The notes: a model not told the origin generated them from the letters alone. DNA of 64,000 nt from Treponema sp. (GCA_012520945.1 JAAYNH010000100.1:1-64000), one strand, 5' to 3'; positions 52,930 to 62,692 are shown, counted from the stretch's first letter. Program-made: numbers and translations.

Positions 52930-54105
52930 ATGGTAGATAATAATTTAAAACATAACAAAACATTTATAATAATTCCTGACTCATTCAAAGGCAGTTTAAC
53001 ATCTGAAGAAGTGTGTAGTATTACAAAAAACGAATTGTCTCAAAAATATCCCGATGCAAAAATTCTTACTTATCCTGTTGCAGACGGTGGCGAAGGAACA
53101 GTTGAATGTTTTTTGCATTGTATGAAAAACGGCAAAAAAATTTATACACAAACCGTAGATGCTTTTGGAAAAAATGTTGAAACGGATTATGCCATTTTTG
53201 ACAATTCTTCCAAAGTTGCCGTAATTGAACTGGCAAAAGTTTGTGGACTACCTCAAGCACAGGAACGTGGAATTTTAAATCCTGAAATAACATCAACGTA
53301 TGGAGTTGGACTTCTTATAAAGAATGCAATTGAAAAAGGTTGCACAAAAATTATTTTAGGCTTAGGCGGAAGCTCAACAAACGATTGTGGATGTGGTTTG
53401 GCTGCGGCTCTGGGCGTAAAATTTAGCAAAAACAAAAAGCATAAAAATTCTCACTTAGAACAAAACTCTTTTTTTGTGCCGGTAGGAAAAACACTTTGCG
53501 ATGTTCAACATATTGACACGAATGAAGCCACAAAAAAATTACATAATATTGAAATTGTAGCCATGTGTGATATTAATAATCCTTTATACGGAAAAAACGG
53601 TGCCGCATTTGTTTTTGCACCACAAAAAGGTGCGGATAAAAAAATGGTTTTACAACTGGATAAAAATTTAAAAAAAATTGCACGCATTATAAAGAAAGAT
53701 TTAAAAATTAATGTACAAAAAATTTCAGGCTCGGGAGCTGCCGGAGGTTGCGGTGCAGGTGTTGTCGCATTTCTAAATGGCAAATTAAAAAATGGCATTG
53801 AAACGGTTTTGCAAATGATTAACTTTGATAAGTTACTAAAAACCGAAAAAAACATTATAGTAATAACAGGAGAAGGAAAACTGGATAGTCAAAGTTTTCA
53901 GGGAAAAGTTGTAGGTTCTATTTGCAAACATACTAAAAACATTGAAACAATAGCTATATGCGGTTGCATTGGGGACATTCCCAAAAACTGGAAAGAAAAA
54001 GGTTTGTCAAAATTTTTTGCCATCACTCCGGAAGGAATGAGTTTTAATGAAGCAAAAAAAACAGCAAAGGCTAACTTAATTAAATGCATAAAAAATAATT
54101 TATAA
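52930..54105 (+). CDS. glxK: Glycerate kinase (GarK/GlxK family)
   Basis: A 391-residue type-1 glycerate kinase: P-D-S-F-K-G-S-L near the start binds substrate; G-L-G-G-S-S-T-N-D-C-G, S-G-S-G-A-A-G-G-C-G and T-G-E-G-K-L-D are the nucleotide-binding loops. It phosphorylates glycerate to 2- or 3-phosphoglycerate, drawing C3 acids into glycolysis. The first 11 residues are an extra N-terminal tag. No ribosome binding site is visible. It is divergent from the BmpA gene and heads an operon with four further genes. Confidence 0.92.
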   Translation: MVDNNLKHNKTFIIIPDSFKGSLTSEEVCSITKNELSQKYPDAKILTYPVADGGEGTVECFLHCMKNGKKIYTQTVDAFGKNVETDYAIFDNSSKVAVIELAKVCGLPQAQERGILNPEITSTYGVGLLIKNAIEKGCTKIILGLGGSSTNDCGCGLAAALGVKFSKNKKHKNSHLEQNSFFVPVGKTLCDVQHIDTNEATKKLHNIEIVAMCDINNPLYGKNGAAFVFAPQKGADKKMVLQLDKNLKKIARIIKKDLKINVQKISGSGAAGGCGAGVVAFLNGKLKNGIETVLQMINFDKLLKTEKNIIVITGEGKLDSQSFQGKVVGSICKHTKNIETIAICGCIGDIPKNWKEKGLSKFFAITPEGMSFNEAKKTAKANLIKCIKNNL

Positions 54106-54116
54106 AAGGAAAAAAT

Positions 54117-54746
54117 ATGCTAGACAAAAAACAACAAACAATTGAAATTGCACTTTCATCAATCATAATTATTTCAATTTATGTTGCTACACAAATTTTA
54201 TCGGACATAGGAAGTTTAAAAATTGCATACATTGCTAACTTCAGCATTGATGCCGGCACATTTATATATCCTATTACTTTTACACTGCGCGACATGATTC
54301 ACAAAAAACTTGGAAAAAAAGTCGCACAAATAACTGTAATTACTTGTGCCGGAATCAATTTAGTCATGGCACTTTATTTTGCTTTTGTTGCCTCTTTACC
54401 TTCAGATCCAACTTGGCAACTACAAGAGGCATACTCAAGCATTTTAGGACCTGTATGGAGAATCGTTGTGGCAAGTATTGTAGCTGAAGTTGTCTCTGAA
54501 CTTTTAGACACAGAAATCTATCATCTTTTTGTTACAAAAATTACGACTAAATATGAATGGGCACGCGTTCTTGTTTCAAATGCCGTAAGTGTTCCAATTG
54601 ATTCTGCAATTTTTGCTTTTATTGCATTTTACGGTAACCTACCACTTTCGTCCATTATCTCAATAATTTTTGCAAATATGATAATAAAGTTTTTAGTAAC
54701 TCTAATTTCTGTTCCCGCAATATATTTAGTAAAGGAAAAAAAATAA
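54117..54746 (+). CDS. yhhQ: Queuosine-precursor transporter, VUT (YhhQ) family
   Basis: A 209-residue protein with about six membrane helices and the family's F-T-L-R-D-M-I-H-K-K-L-G-K segment near residue 58. YhhQ imports preQ0/preQ1 for tRNA queuosine; other VUT members transport related bases or vitamins, so substrate is not certain. The organism would then need few queuosine biosynthesis genes of its own. AAAAGGAAA precedes the ATG by a suitable distance; the gene ends directly against the next ATG (TAA-ATG). Confidence 0.78.
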   Translation: MLDKKQQTIEIALSSIIIISIYVATQILSDIGSLKIAYIANFSIDAGTFIYPITFTLRDMIHKKLGKKVAQITVITCAGINLVMALYFAFVASLPSDPTWQLQEAYSSILGPVWRIVVASIVAEVVSELLDTEIYHLFVTKITTKYEWARVLVSNAVSVPIDSAIFAFIAFYGNLPLSSIISIIFANMIIKFLVTLISVPAIYLVKEKK

Positions 54747-55541
54747 ATGTCTCAAAAATTTATTGATTTTCATGCTCATATCTACCCAAAAAAAATTGCA
54801 ATAAAAGCAACTCAATCCGTTGCAAAATTTTATGACATAAATGTTGCATGGAATGGATTAGCTGAAGAACTAATTGAAAGCGGAAGTAAAATAGGAATTA
54901 CAGACTATGTTGTTCTTTCTGTTGCAACAAAAGCAAATCAAGTTGAATCTATAAATAATTTTTTAATAAATGAATGTAAAAAACATTCTCAATTTATTGG
55001 CTTTGCAACTTACCATCAAGATTATGAAAATTTTGAAAAGGAAATTGAACGCGTAACAAAGGCAGGATTAAAAGGGATAAAACTACATCCTGATTTTCAA
55101 AAATTTCAAGTTGATGATTCAAAAATGGATAATTTTTATGCAGCGGTAAGTGAACGCAATCTACCCATTTTAATACATGCAGGAGATTCTCGATTTGATT
55201 TTTCCGGTCCAAAACGAATTGCCAATGTATTAGACAAGCATCCTAACTTAAAAGTTATTGCGGCACACTTCGGAGGTTACTCTGAATGGGACAGTACACT
55301 TAAATATTTAGTTGGTCGCAAAGTTTGGTTTGACACTTCATCAACAACATGGAAATTACCATATGAAAAAGCAAATGATATAATAAAAAAACATGGTGCG
55401 GAATTTTTTCTTTTCGGTAGCGACTTTCCCATGTGGGACCATAGCGATGAATGGAGTCGTTTCAATTTTTTTTCATTTACAGAAGAAGAAAAAAAATTAG
55501 TGCTTTATGAAAATGCACAAAAATTACTTAATTTAAAATGA
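54747..55541 (+). CDS. Amidohydrolase-2 family TIM-barrel metal hydrolase/decarboxylase
   Basis: A 264-residue protein: D-F-H-A-H-I-Y supplies the HxH metal pair, G-I-K-L-H-P the next ligand, A-A-H-F-G-G a His and G-S-D-F-P-M the catalytic Asp. The family includes decarboxylases and lactonases of small carboxylates; I cannot say which. It may act on an intermediate linked to the glycerate kinase, but this is an inference from the operon only. It overlaps the MATE gene by four bases (ATGA). Confidence 0.78.
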   Translation: MSQKFIDFHAHIYPKKIAIKATQSVAKFYDINVAWNGLAEELIESGSKIGITDYVVLSVATKANQVESINNFLINECKKHSQFIGFATYHQDYENFEKEIERVTKAGLKGIKLHPDFQKFQVDDSKMDNFYAAVSERNLPILIHAGDSRFDFSGPKRIANVLDKHPNLKVIAAHFGGYSEWDSTLKYLVGRKVWFDTSSTTWKLPYEKANDIIKKHGAEFFLFGSDFPMWDHSDEWSRFNFFSFTEEEKKLVLYENAQKLLNLK

Positions 55542-56890
55542 ATGCAACAAAAGATTTAACACAAGGAAATCCGGTTAAATTAATTTTACAGTTTTCCTTT
55601 CCTGTTTTTTTAGGATATTTATTTCAAGAATTTTATCATACTTTCGATACAATTATTGTTGGTCGTCTTTTAGGAAGTTATGCACTTGCAGCAGTGGGCT
55701 CCACTTCACCATTAGTTTTTTTAGTTTTTGGTTTTACACAAGGAACAACACAAGGTTTTGCCGTTTTAACTGCACAAAGTTTTGGTGCAAAAAATGACAA
55801 GGCATTAAAGTTTTCTATAGCATCAAATATAATTTTAAATACGTCCCTTACAATTATCGTTACTGTCACAGCATTAATAACTGCAAAACCAATATTAAAA
55901 ATCATCAATACTCCTGAAAATATTTTTAATCAAAGTTATACATACATTTTTGTTATTTATGCAGGAATAGGAGCAAGCATTTTATATAATGCTTGTGCTT
56001 GCATTTTAAGAAGTCTTGGGGATAGCAAAACTCCATTATTATTTTTAATTATTTCTTCAATATCAAATATTATCTTAGATTTTATTTTTATAAAATATTT
56101 ATATGTTATGGGAGCGGCTCTGGCAACTGTAATTGCTCAGTTATTTTCAGGCATAGGATGCTTTATTTATATTTATAAAAAATTTCCAAATCTACATCTA
56201 TCCAAAAAAGATTTTTATATTTCTTTTAATATTTTAAGACAACATATGAAAATTGGTATACCAATGGGTTTTCAATTTTCCATTACCGCAATTGGTTCAA
56301 TAATTTTACAAAGTGCTTTGAATAATTTCGGTGCTTTTGCAATTGCCGGATTTTCAAGTGCACAAAAAGTTGAACACTTAATAACAACTGCCGCAAATAC
56401 TATTGGCGTAACTTGTGCAAATTTCACAGGTCAAAACATCGGTGTAAAAAACATTTTCAGGGTTAGACAAGGTGTCAAAACTTGTATCTATATCAGTATT
56501 ATATGTTGTGCTTTTTCAATGTTTATCGCACTTGTATTTCCAAACCAACTTACTTCACTTTTTGTTTCTGAAAACGAAACCGGCTACACAGAAATTTTAA
56601 GATATGCAAAAGAATTTTTATTTTGGTGTTCACTTTGTTTTTTTCCGTTATATTGTATTTTTATTTTCAGAAACACTTTACAAGCAATGGGCTTTGCACT
56701 TATTCCTTTATTAGGTGGCGTTACCGAACTTTTAGCTCGTTCCATTATTGCATACACTTTACCGCTTTTTTTAGGATACACAGGAATTTGTTTAGCAAGT
56801 TCTATCGCTTGGATTTTAACAAGTTTACTTTTAATAATAAGTTATAGTATAATAGTAAAGAAACATTTTACAAACAGGAGAATAAATTGA
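55538..56890 (+). CDS. MATE-family multidrug/cation antiporter
   Basis: A 450-residue membrane protein with 12 predicted helices and the two-fold MATE repeat. F-Y-H-T-F-D-T-I-I-V-G and G-S-T-S-P-L-V-F-L in the first half mirror I-P-M-G-F-Q-F-S-I-T in the second. MATE proteins export drugs or metabolites in exchange for H+ or Na+. The start ATGA overlaps the previous stop; the TGA at its end overlaps the TTG start of the next gene. Substrate unknown. Confidence 0.9.
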   Translation: MNATKDLTQGNPVKLILQFSFPVFLGYLFQEFYHTFDTIIVGRLLGSYALAAVGSTSPLVFLVFGFTQGTTQGFAVLTAQSFGAKNDKALKFSIASNIILNTSLTIIVTVTALITAKPILKIINTPENIFNQSYTYIFVIYAGIGASILYNACACILRSLGDSKTPLLFLIISSISNIILDFIFIKYLYVMGAALATVIAQLFSGIGCFIYIYKKFPNLHLSKKDFYISFNILRQHMKIGIPMGFQFSITAIGSIILQSALNNFGAFAIAGFSSAQKVEHLITTAANTIGVTCANFTGQNIGVKNIFRVRQGVKTCIYISIICCAFSMFIALVFPNQLTSLFVSENETGYTEILRYAKEFLFWCSLCFFPLYCIFIFRNTLQAMGFALIPLLGGVTELLARSIIAYTLPLFLGYTGICLASSIAWILTSLLLIISYSIIVKKHFTNRRIN

Positions 56891-58356
56891 AAACCAATTG
56901 CGAATATGGTGCACCCACAAGTGCATTATTTACAGATTTTTATGAATTAACGATGGCACAAGGTTATTGGAAAAACAAAATGGATGAACAAGTTGTGTTC
57001 GATATGTTTTTCCGCCGTCAACCTTTTGATGGAGGTTTTTCTGTTTTTGCAGGATTAGATACATTGCTAGATGTTATATCCATTTTTAAATTTTCAGACA
57101 GCGACATTGAATATTTACGCGGTATAAAAATTTTTGAAGAAGATTTTTTAAGCTATTTAAAAGATTTTAAATTTTCCGGCGACCTTTATGCAATGGATGA
57201 AGGCAGTATTGTTTTTCCAAATGAACCTTTAATACGCATTCATGCAAATTTAATAGAAGCACAAATTATTGAAGGGCTCGTATTAAACCACATTAACTTT
57301 CAGAGTCTCATTGCTACAAAAACTGCACGTGTTTGGATGGCATCGAAAAAAGGAGCAATCATGGAATTTGGTTTACGTCGTGCACAAGGACCGGACGGGG
57401 CTATGAGTGCAAGCAGGGCGGCCTTTATCGGAGGTGCTGCCGGAACAAGTAATACATTAGCAGGAAAAGTTTTTGGCATTCCGGTTATGGGAACAATGGC
57501 ACATTCATGGATTATGTCTTTTTCGACAGAACTTGAAGCATTTGAAACATATGCAAAAATGTATCCCGACCGTGCTATATTTTTAATTGATACATATGAC
57601 ACATTAAATAGCGGTGTAAAAAACGCAATCAAAGTGGGGAAAAAACTAGTTGAAAAAGGATATAATTTTGGTGTACGTCTTGATAGCGGAGATATAATGT
57701 ATCTTTCAACAGAGGTGAGAAAACAACTGGATAAAGCCGGCTTTCCAAACGCCTTAATTTCAGTTTCAAATGAATTAACCGAAGAAATTATTGAAACATT
57801 AGTTTTAAAAGATGCACCCATAAATTCATGGGGCGTTGGAACGCACATGGTAACAGGAGGAAATGAATCTTCTTTTACCGGTGTTTACAAACTAGCGGCA
57901 CGTAGCAATCCGGGAAATCATGAAATGATTGCAACAATGAAATTTTCCGACAATCCCGAAAAGACAACAAACCCGGGTGTTAAAAATGTATATAGATTAT
58001 ATGATGAAGATGGAATGGCAAAAGCTGATATTCTTGCATTAGACAATGAAAAAATTTCTACAAAAAATGAAAGTCGCTTTTATCATCCAAGCATTGACTA
58101 TAGACAATTTAGTTTTAAGCCAACAGAAATAAAATCCCTTTTGATAAAACGCATGGAAAAAGGTAATCGTACGGAAAATGCACCTATAAAAGAACAATCA
58201 ATTATTATCCGTGATGCACGTGCAAAAATGATTAGTGACTTAGAAACTTTAGATAACAGTTACAAAAGAATTTTAAATCCACACATTTATAAAGTTTCCA
58301 TAACAGAAAAATTAAAAGATTTAAAATTACAATTTATCAAAGAAAGAATAAAATAA
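56887..58356 (+). CDS. pncB: Nicotinate phosphoribosyltransferase
   Basis: A 489-residue protein with the NAPRTase pattern: Y-E-L-T-M-A-Q-G-Y near the N-terminus, the PRPP-related motifs E-F-G-L-R-R-A-Q-G and G-T-M-A-H-S-W-I-M, and V-R-L-D-S-G-D. It turns nicotinate into nicotinate mononucleotide, the substrate of NadD at 17 kb. The start is TTG with AGGAG seven bases upstream, sharing bases with the MATE stop codon (TTGA). It is the last gene of the plus-strand operon. Confidence 0.93.
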   Translation: MKTNCEYGAPTSALFTDFYELTMAQGYWKNKMDEQVVFDMFFRRQPFDGGFSVFAGLDTLLDVISIFKFSDSDIEYLRGIKIFEEDFLSYLKDFKFSGDLYAMDEGSIVFPNEPLIRIHANLIEAQIIEGLVLNHINFQSLIATKTARVWMASKKGAIMEFGLRRAQGPDGAMSASRAAFIGGAAGTSNTLAGKVFGIPVMGTMAHSWIMSFSTELEAFETYAKMYPDRAIFLIDTYDTLNSGVKNAIKVGKKLVEKGYNFGVRLDSGDIMYLSTEVRKQLDKAGFPNALISVSNELTEEIIETLVLKDAPINSWGVGTHMVTGGNESSFTGVYKLAARSNPGNHEMIATMKFSDNPEKTTNPGVKNVYRLYDEDGMAKADILALDNEKISTKNESRFYHPSIDYRQFSFKPTEIKSLLIKRMEKGNRTENAPIKEQSIIIRDARAKMISDLETLDNSYKRILNPHIYKVSITEKLKDLKLQFIKERIK

Positions 58357-58361
58357 ATTTT

Positions 58362-59069
58362 TCACGGTAGATATTCTGTTTTTATATTTTTCAAGGCGTC
58401 AAAAAGGCGCCTTTTTTGTTTATAATTATCATCTGTTAAATTTTGCAAACGACAACGAGCTTCTTTTCTAGACGAATTATTTTGATAAGTACAAGTGCAT
58501 GTCATATTTTTGTAACCGTTTTCTTTTGCATGTGCAATAATTGTTTTTTCATCAACAAGACTAAGTGGTCGAATAATTGTTACAGGATATTTTTCATATT
58601 TAAATTTTGGAGTCATTGTTGACAACTCGCCTTTTTGCAACGCATTCATCAACAAAGTTTCTAGCACGTCATCTAGATGATGTCCAAGTGCTATTTTATT
58701 AAAACCGTTTTTTACTGCATAATTTTTTAATTCGGTTCTACGTTGTGTTGTACACCACCAACAATTCATTTTTTTATTAGGCTTTAATCTAGTTATAACA
58801 TTTGCATTAACAGTTTGAATTTTAACGTCCCAGCTTTCAATCATTGCTTTTAACTCTTCATTAAAAACTTCACCTAGACCGCTTTCAACATAAAGTGCTA
58901 GAAATTCAAAATTATCTCTGTTTTGTTTTTTTCGTTTAGCAAAATATTCAATAAGAACTGTAGAATCTTTTCCACCCGAAGCTCCAATTAAAATTTTATC
59001 GCCATCTTCAATGAGTGAGTAATCAAAAACTATTTTATCTATTATTCTAAATATTTTAGGCTCAGGCAT
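58362..59069 (-). CDS. ttcA: tRNA 2-thiocytidine biosynthesis protein TtcA-like
   Basis: A 235-residue protein with PP-loop S-G-G-K-D-S-T, then C-W-W-C and C-T-C-T-Y/ARCRL cysteines that would hold the iron-sulfur cluster, and G-H-H-L-D-D. TtcA thiolates C32 of certain tRNAs. Its last 25 codons also contain the terminator for the opposite-strand operon. No ribosome binding site of strength is visible; it is a single gene with the secDF terminators upstream. Confidence 0.87.
   Translation of the reverse strand: MPEPKIFRIIDKIVFDYSLIEDGDKILIGASGGKDSTVLIEYFAKRKKQNRDNFEFLALYVESGLGEVFNEELKAMIESWDVKIQTVNANVITRLKPNKKMNCWWCTTQRRTELKNYAVKNGFNKIALGHHLDDVLETLLMNALQKGELSTMTPKFKYEKYPVTIIRPLSLVDEKTIIAHAKENGYKNMTCTCTYQNNSSRKEARCRLQNLTDDNYKQKRRLFDALKNIKTEYLP
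58393..58418 (+). terminator. Terminator of the glycerate kinase operon, inside the end of ttcA
   Basis: AAGGCG (58393-58398) and CGCCTT (58408-58413) with a T run. It lies 36 bases past the pncB stop, in the coding sequence of the converging ttcA. Confidence 0.7.
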
Positions 59070-59090
59070 AAAATCATTTTACTATCAATG

Positions 59091-59146
59091 CAAAAAAAAA
59101 GCGAGTCAAGGCTTTTGATAAAATTAATAACAAGCCTTAACCGCTT
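59091..59146 (-). terminator. Terminator after secF
   Basis: Minus strand: AAGCG with AAGGCTT (59146-59142 and 59138-59132) pairs with AAGCCTT and CGCTT (59114-59108 and 59103-59099), followed by nine T residues. Confidence 0.9.
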
Positions 59147-59150
59147 AAAT

Positions 59151-59189
59151 AAAGATTAATTTATTTTTCTACATTAATCTTTTTTTTTA
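59151..59189. terminator. Second hairpin between secF and ttcA
   Basis: AAAGATTAAT (59151-59160) and ATTAATCTTT (59173-59182), a perfect 10-bp stem. The T-run after it on the plus strand suggests it mainly stops transcription coming from the ttcA side. Confidence 0.6.
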
Positions 59190-59191
59190 CT

Positions 59192-60409
59192 TTATTCTAC
59201 AGAATAAATTTGTGTTTTTTTATCATCTTCAGACGATTGCCACTTGCGACGCATTGCAGCGATAAATGCACCGGCAATGAAAATTGTAGAATAAACACCG
59301 GATATAAGTCCTATTATTAAAGCCAATGCAAAATCTTTCATACTTCCTGTCGTAAAAATAAACAAAGATACAACGGCTAATAATGTTGTAAAACTTGTAA
59401 TAAGTGTACGTCCAAGCAAATCAGTCTGTGAAATATCAAGAAGTGTGGAAAATTTATTAACCTTAATAAGTTTCATATTTTCACGTACACGGTCAAGAAC
59501 TACAACTGTATCATTAATTGAATAACCGATAATTGTTAGAATAGCAGCAATTGATGCAGACGTAAATTCCATCTGTGTAAAAACCATAAATGCAACCATA
59601 ATTAATGCATCGTGTAAAATAGCTAAGACTGCACCTAGTGCAAAGTCCCACTTAAAACGAATAGTTGCATAAAGCCAAATTAGTACAAGTGACATAAGAA
59701 CGGTAATTATTGAAGTAAAAACCAACTTGCCTGAATATTGAGAACCGATAAAATCTGTTTTTACAATTGCATAATTTTCACTGCCAAATTTTTCAATTAA
59801 TTTTGCAGAAATATCCGAGCGAATTTCTTTAGAACTTTCTCCATCATCACCAACACGAATTTGAAAATGATTATCAAGTGGTACACCAAGTGCCTTTACT
59901 GCAATATCACTTGAATCGTCGAAAATAGCACGAATATCATCGGAAGTAATGTCAACGGCTTTTGAATCCGCAATATGCAAATTATATGGAACGTCTGAAA
60001 GCGTTGAAGATTTATCTGAACTTGTAAAAAGCCCTTGAGCACTTTCTTTACCATCAATATTTTTTAAAGTGGCTGTAACTCCTTCAACTGTGTTAAAACC
60101 TGCTGTCATTTCTTCTAAGTTTTTATATTTTAAATACGGAAACTCATATGTTGTATTGTCTGCACCAACACCGGCAACAACAAGACTTACTCCTTGAGCA
60201 GTAACTTGAACACTAACTTGTGCAGAACCTTTATATGTCAAAGAAATGGCAGTTGGAGCTATTTTAAATTCTTTAATTAAACCGGGTTTAAAATCAACAC
60301 CAAGATTTAGACCTTTTGTAAACATCATGATAGCAGCGGCACCAATAATTGCCAAGCTCATTATTACACAAGGAATAAAAAACTTACTAAAATGAATAAT
60401 TTTTTTCAT
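59192..60409 (-). CDS. secF: Protein translocase subunit SecF
   Basis: A 405-residue membrane protein, about 80 residues longer than E. coli SecF, the extra part being an enlarged periplasmic domain after the first helix. Its core reads G-Y-S-I-N-D-T-V-V-V-L-D-R-V-R-E-N, the conserved C-terminal motif. Six helices are expected. With SecD it uses the proton gradient to complete protein export. GGAGG precedes the ATG, overlapping the end of secD. Confidence 0.95.
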   Translation of the reverse strand: MKKIIHFSKFFIPCVIMSLAIIGAAAIMMFTKGLNLGVDFKPGLIKEFKIAPTAISLTYKGSAQVSVQVTAQGVSLVVAGVGADNTTYEFPYLKYKNLEEMTAGFNTVEGVTATLKNIDGKESAQGLFTSSDKSSTLSDVPYNLHIADSKAVDITSDDIRAIFDDSSDIAVKALGVPLDNHFQIRVGDDGESSKEIRSDISAKLIEKFGSENYAIVKTDFIGSQYSGKLVFTSIITVLMSLVLIWLYATIRFKWDFALGAVLAILHDALIMVAFMVFTQMEFTSASIAAILTIIGYSINDTVVVLDRVRENMKLIKVNKFSTLLDISQTDLLGRTLITSFTTLLAVVSLFIFTTGSMKDFALALIIGLISGVYSTIFIAGAFIAAMRRKWQSSEDDKKTQIYSVE

Positions 60410-62152
60410 TTATTTTATCCTCCAACTGATGCTTATTTTTTGTCTTTTGAGAACTTCCGTGTCAAAGTCAAACATTAAGCGAGAAACAAACAATGCTGTG
60501 AAAACTGATGAAACAACACCGATTGCCAAGCTGACTGCGAATCCTTGAATAGGACCGGTTCCAAGTTGAGAGAGGAACATTGCAGCGATAAACGTTGTAA
60601 TGTTAGCATCCATAACAGACCAAAATGCACCGCTAAAACCTGCATCAATTGCGGCCGCACGACTCTTTCCAATAGCTAATTCTTCTTTAATACGTTCAAA
60701 AACCAATACGTTTGCGTCAACTGCCATACCAATTGTAAGAATCATACCCGCAACAGACGGCAAAGTAAGTGTCAAATTAAATGCACTCAAAATACTGAAC
60801 ATAATATAAAGGTTTAAAACTTGAGCTACAACAGCATTAAGACCTGTACCTTTGTACCAAACCAACATAAATACCATTACTGCAAGCAGACCGTAAATTA
60901 ACGCTTTCAAACCTTGATTGATAGCCTGCTGTCCCAAAGACGCACCAACAACTTGTTGACTTTCAACACTAAGTGGAACACTGAATCTTGCAATTTGTAA
61001 AACTTTTTGTAAATTTTGTGCTTCTTCCAAACCAAAACCGGAAATTGCAACTTGCCCGCCCGTAATAGGTTCATTAATTCTTGCATATGATTTTGCTTTA
61101 TCATCAGAAACAATTGCTAAATTTTCACCTGTATTTTCGGTTGTAAAATTAGCAAAAATTGTAGCACCTTCACTGTCCAAAACAAAATTTACTTGCGGGC
61201 GACCTGTAATACTATCACTGCCTATGTCAGCACTTTTAATATGTCTTCCTTCAAGAGCAATTTCTTTTTTCAAAACCAAATACCCAATGCGCTCATCAAG
61301 ACCATAATCATCTTTTGTATACAAACCCATTACTTCACAATCGGCAGGAATAATGGACGGATCCAAAAGCTCACCGTTTGATGCAAATGTACTTGCAGGA
61401 TTTGCATTATAATATTGAGCAAAAGCCTCTGTTGCCACGCTGTCAACTAAACGAAAATTTAAAATCCCCTTGCCCATAATAATAGTATTTATACGATCCG
61501 TTTCCGCAGCTCCCGGCATTTCAATATAAATACGATCTTCACCTTGTTGACGAATTACCGGTTCAGTTAAACCAAATCGGTCAATGCGGCTTGCCAATGT
61601 TTCAATTGCTTGACTCATTGCACCGGCTTTAATTTGTTCGACATTTTCAGTTATGGGACTACCATCTTGAGAAACCAACGCCGCATCCAAATCTGCACGA
61701 ACAATAATGCTCATGCCTCCGGAAAGATCCAAACCAAGTTTTACAGAATTATTATACTTATTTTTGGCTGCTAAAATTTCATCACGATAACGAGTTTCCA
61801 AAACACCGAGTAATTCCGCTTCATTGCTAAAAGAAAGCATTACATCACGCAATGTCATTTCTTTAGGAGCTTTTTTTCCCATATCCTTGTAGTTTTTTGC
61901 AGCAATCTTTTTAAGAAAAGCAAAATTTTCAGGAATAGCATCCGCTCCATTTGCATTTGTAGCAGCTTTAAGTTCTTTTACATCATCCGACGCCATAACA
62001 CGCGAATAATCCTTAATTTTTTCCAGTGAGCTTAATGCCAATGTTTGTATTTCCTTAGGAGTTCGTGCATACCAACAAATTGATGGCCACAAAAACCAAA
62101 AACAAATGACAAGAATCACCAGAATGAGAAGAAAACGTGATCTTTTACTCAT
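60410..62152 (-). CDS. secD: Protein translocase subunit SecD
   Basis: A 580-residue protein: first helix, then G-L-D-L-S-G-G-M-S-I as in the SecD P1 region, the periplasmic domains, and six helices in all with the D-A-N-V-L-V-F-E-R-I-K-E-E-L motif near the end. Stops one base before secF starts. GGAG precedes its ATG; second gene of yajC-secD-secF. Confidence 0.96.
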   Translation of the reverse strand: MSKRSRFLLILVILVICFWFLWPSICWYARTPKEIQTLALSSLEKIKDYSRVMASDDVKELKAATNANGADAIPENFAFLKKIAAKNYKDMGKKAPKEMTLRDVMLSFSNEAELLGVLETRYRDEILAAKNKYNNSVKLGLDLSGGMSIIVRADLDAALVSQDGSPITENVEQIKAGAMSQAIETLASRIDRFGLTEPVIRQQGEDRIYIEMPGAAETDRINTIIMGKGILNFRLVDSVATEAFAQYYNANPASTFASNGELLDPSIIPADCEVMGLYTKDDYGLDERIGYLVLKKEIALEGRHIKSADIGSDSITGRPQVNFVLDSEGATIFANFTTENTGENLAIVSDDKAKSYARINEPITGGQVAISGFGLEEAQNLQKVLQIARFSVPLSVESQQVVGASLGQQAINQGLKALIYGLLAVMVFMLVWYKGTGLNAVVAQVLNLYIMFSILSAFNLTLTLPSVAGMILTIGMAVDANVLVFERIKEELAIGKSRAAAIDAGFSGAFWSVMDANITTFIAAMFLSQLGTGPIQGFAVSLAIGVVSSVFTALFVSRLMFDFDTEVLKRQKISISWRIK

Positions 62153-62181
62153 TTTTATTATTCTCCAACCTTTGTATTTTA

Positions 62182-62625
62182 TTATTCAGGTAAAACTTCT
62201 TTTGTTTTTCTACCTCGTTTTGTAGATTTTTCTTCAGTTTCCGCAACAGATTCAACTGCTTCTTCTTTTTTAGACTCAGAAACAATTGCTTTTTCTAATT
62301 TTTCAGCAGGTTTTGTTTCATTCGGATTAACCGATGAAATTGCAGAACGTAAAAATTCTATTTTTGTATTGTCATCAACTTTAACAATTACTGTTTTTTC
62401 TTTTGTTTGATGGATTGTTCCATGAATTCCACCAATTGTAACAACTTTATCACCTTTTTTCATTGCATCAAGCATACGTTGTGTTTCTTTTTGACGCTTA
62501 TTATTTGGGCGGATAATCAAAAAATACATTACAATGAAAATTAGAGCAAATGGCAAAAGCATTGAAAGTAAGCTTCCATTTCCAGCTGCACCGCCGGCAG
62601 TTTGCAAAAGATAAAAATTAGACAT
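62182..62625 (-). CDS. yajC: Preprotein translocase subunit YajC
   Basis: A 147-residue protein with one membrane helix near residues 21-40 and M-Y-F-L-I-I-R-P-N-N-K-R-Q-K-E, then the conserved K-G-D-K-V-V-T-I-G-G-I-H-G. The last 40 residues are a charged Glu/Lys tail longer than in E. coli. YajC is the small partner of SecDF. AAGGAAG supports the start; a clear promoter lies upstream. Confidence 0.95.
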   Translation of the reverse strand: MSNFYLLQTAGGAAGNGSLLSMLLPFALIFIVMYFLIIRPNNKRQKETQRMLDAMKKGDKVVTIGGIHGTIHQTKEKTVIVKVDDNTKIEFLRSAISSVNPNETKPAEKLEKAIVSESKKEEAVESVAETEEKSTKRGRKTKEVLPE

Positions 62626-62663
62626 TTAATACTTCCTTAATCTATTAATAGTATATTTGAACA

Positions 62664-62692
62664 ATGTTAGCATAATGAATTAAAAAATTCAA
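62664..62692 (-). promoter_or_regulatory. Promoter of yajC-secDF
   Basis: Minus strand: TTGAAT (62692-62687), 17 bp, TAACAT (62669-62664), with TG at the extended position. An imperfect hairpin (ATTTGAC/GTCAAAT) a little upstream may end the TPR transcript. Confidence 0.6.

Noticed and set aside
52794-52988. 65-codon N-terminal extension of the BmpA lipoprotein
   Set aside because: It crosses the divergent promoter region and the glycerate kinase start, and the lipoprotein signal begins at 52793 with GGAGG before it.
57300-57848. 182-codon minus-strand frame opposite pncB
   Set aside because: It is antisense to conserved catalytic motifs of pncB and lacks a ribosome binding site.
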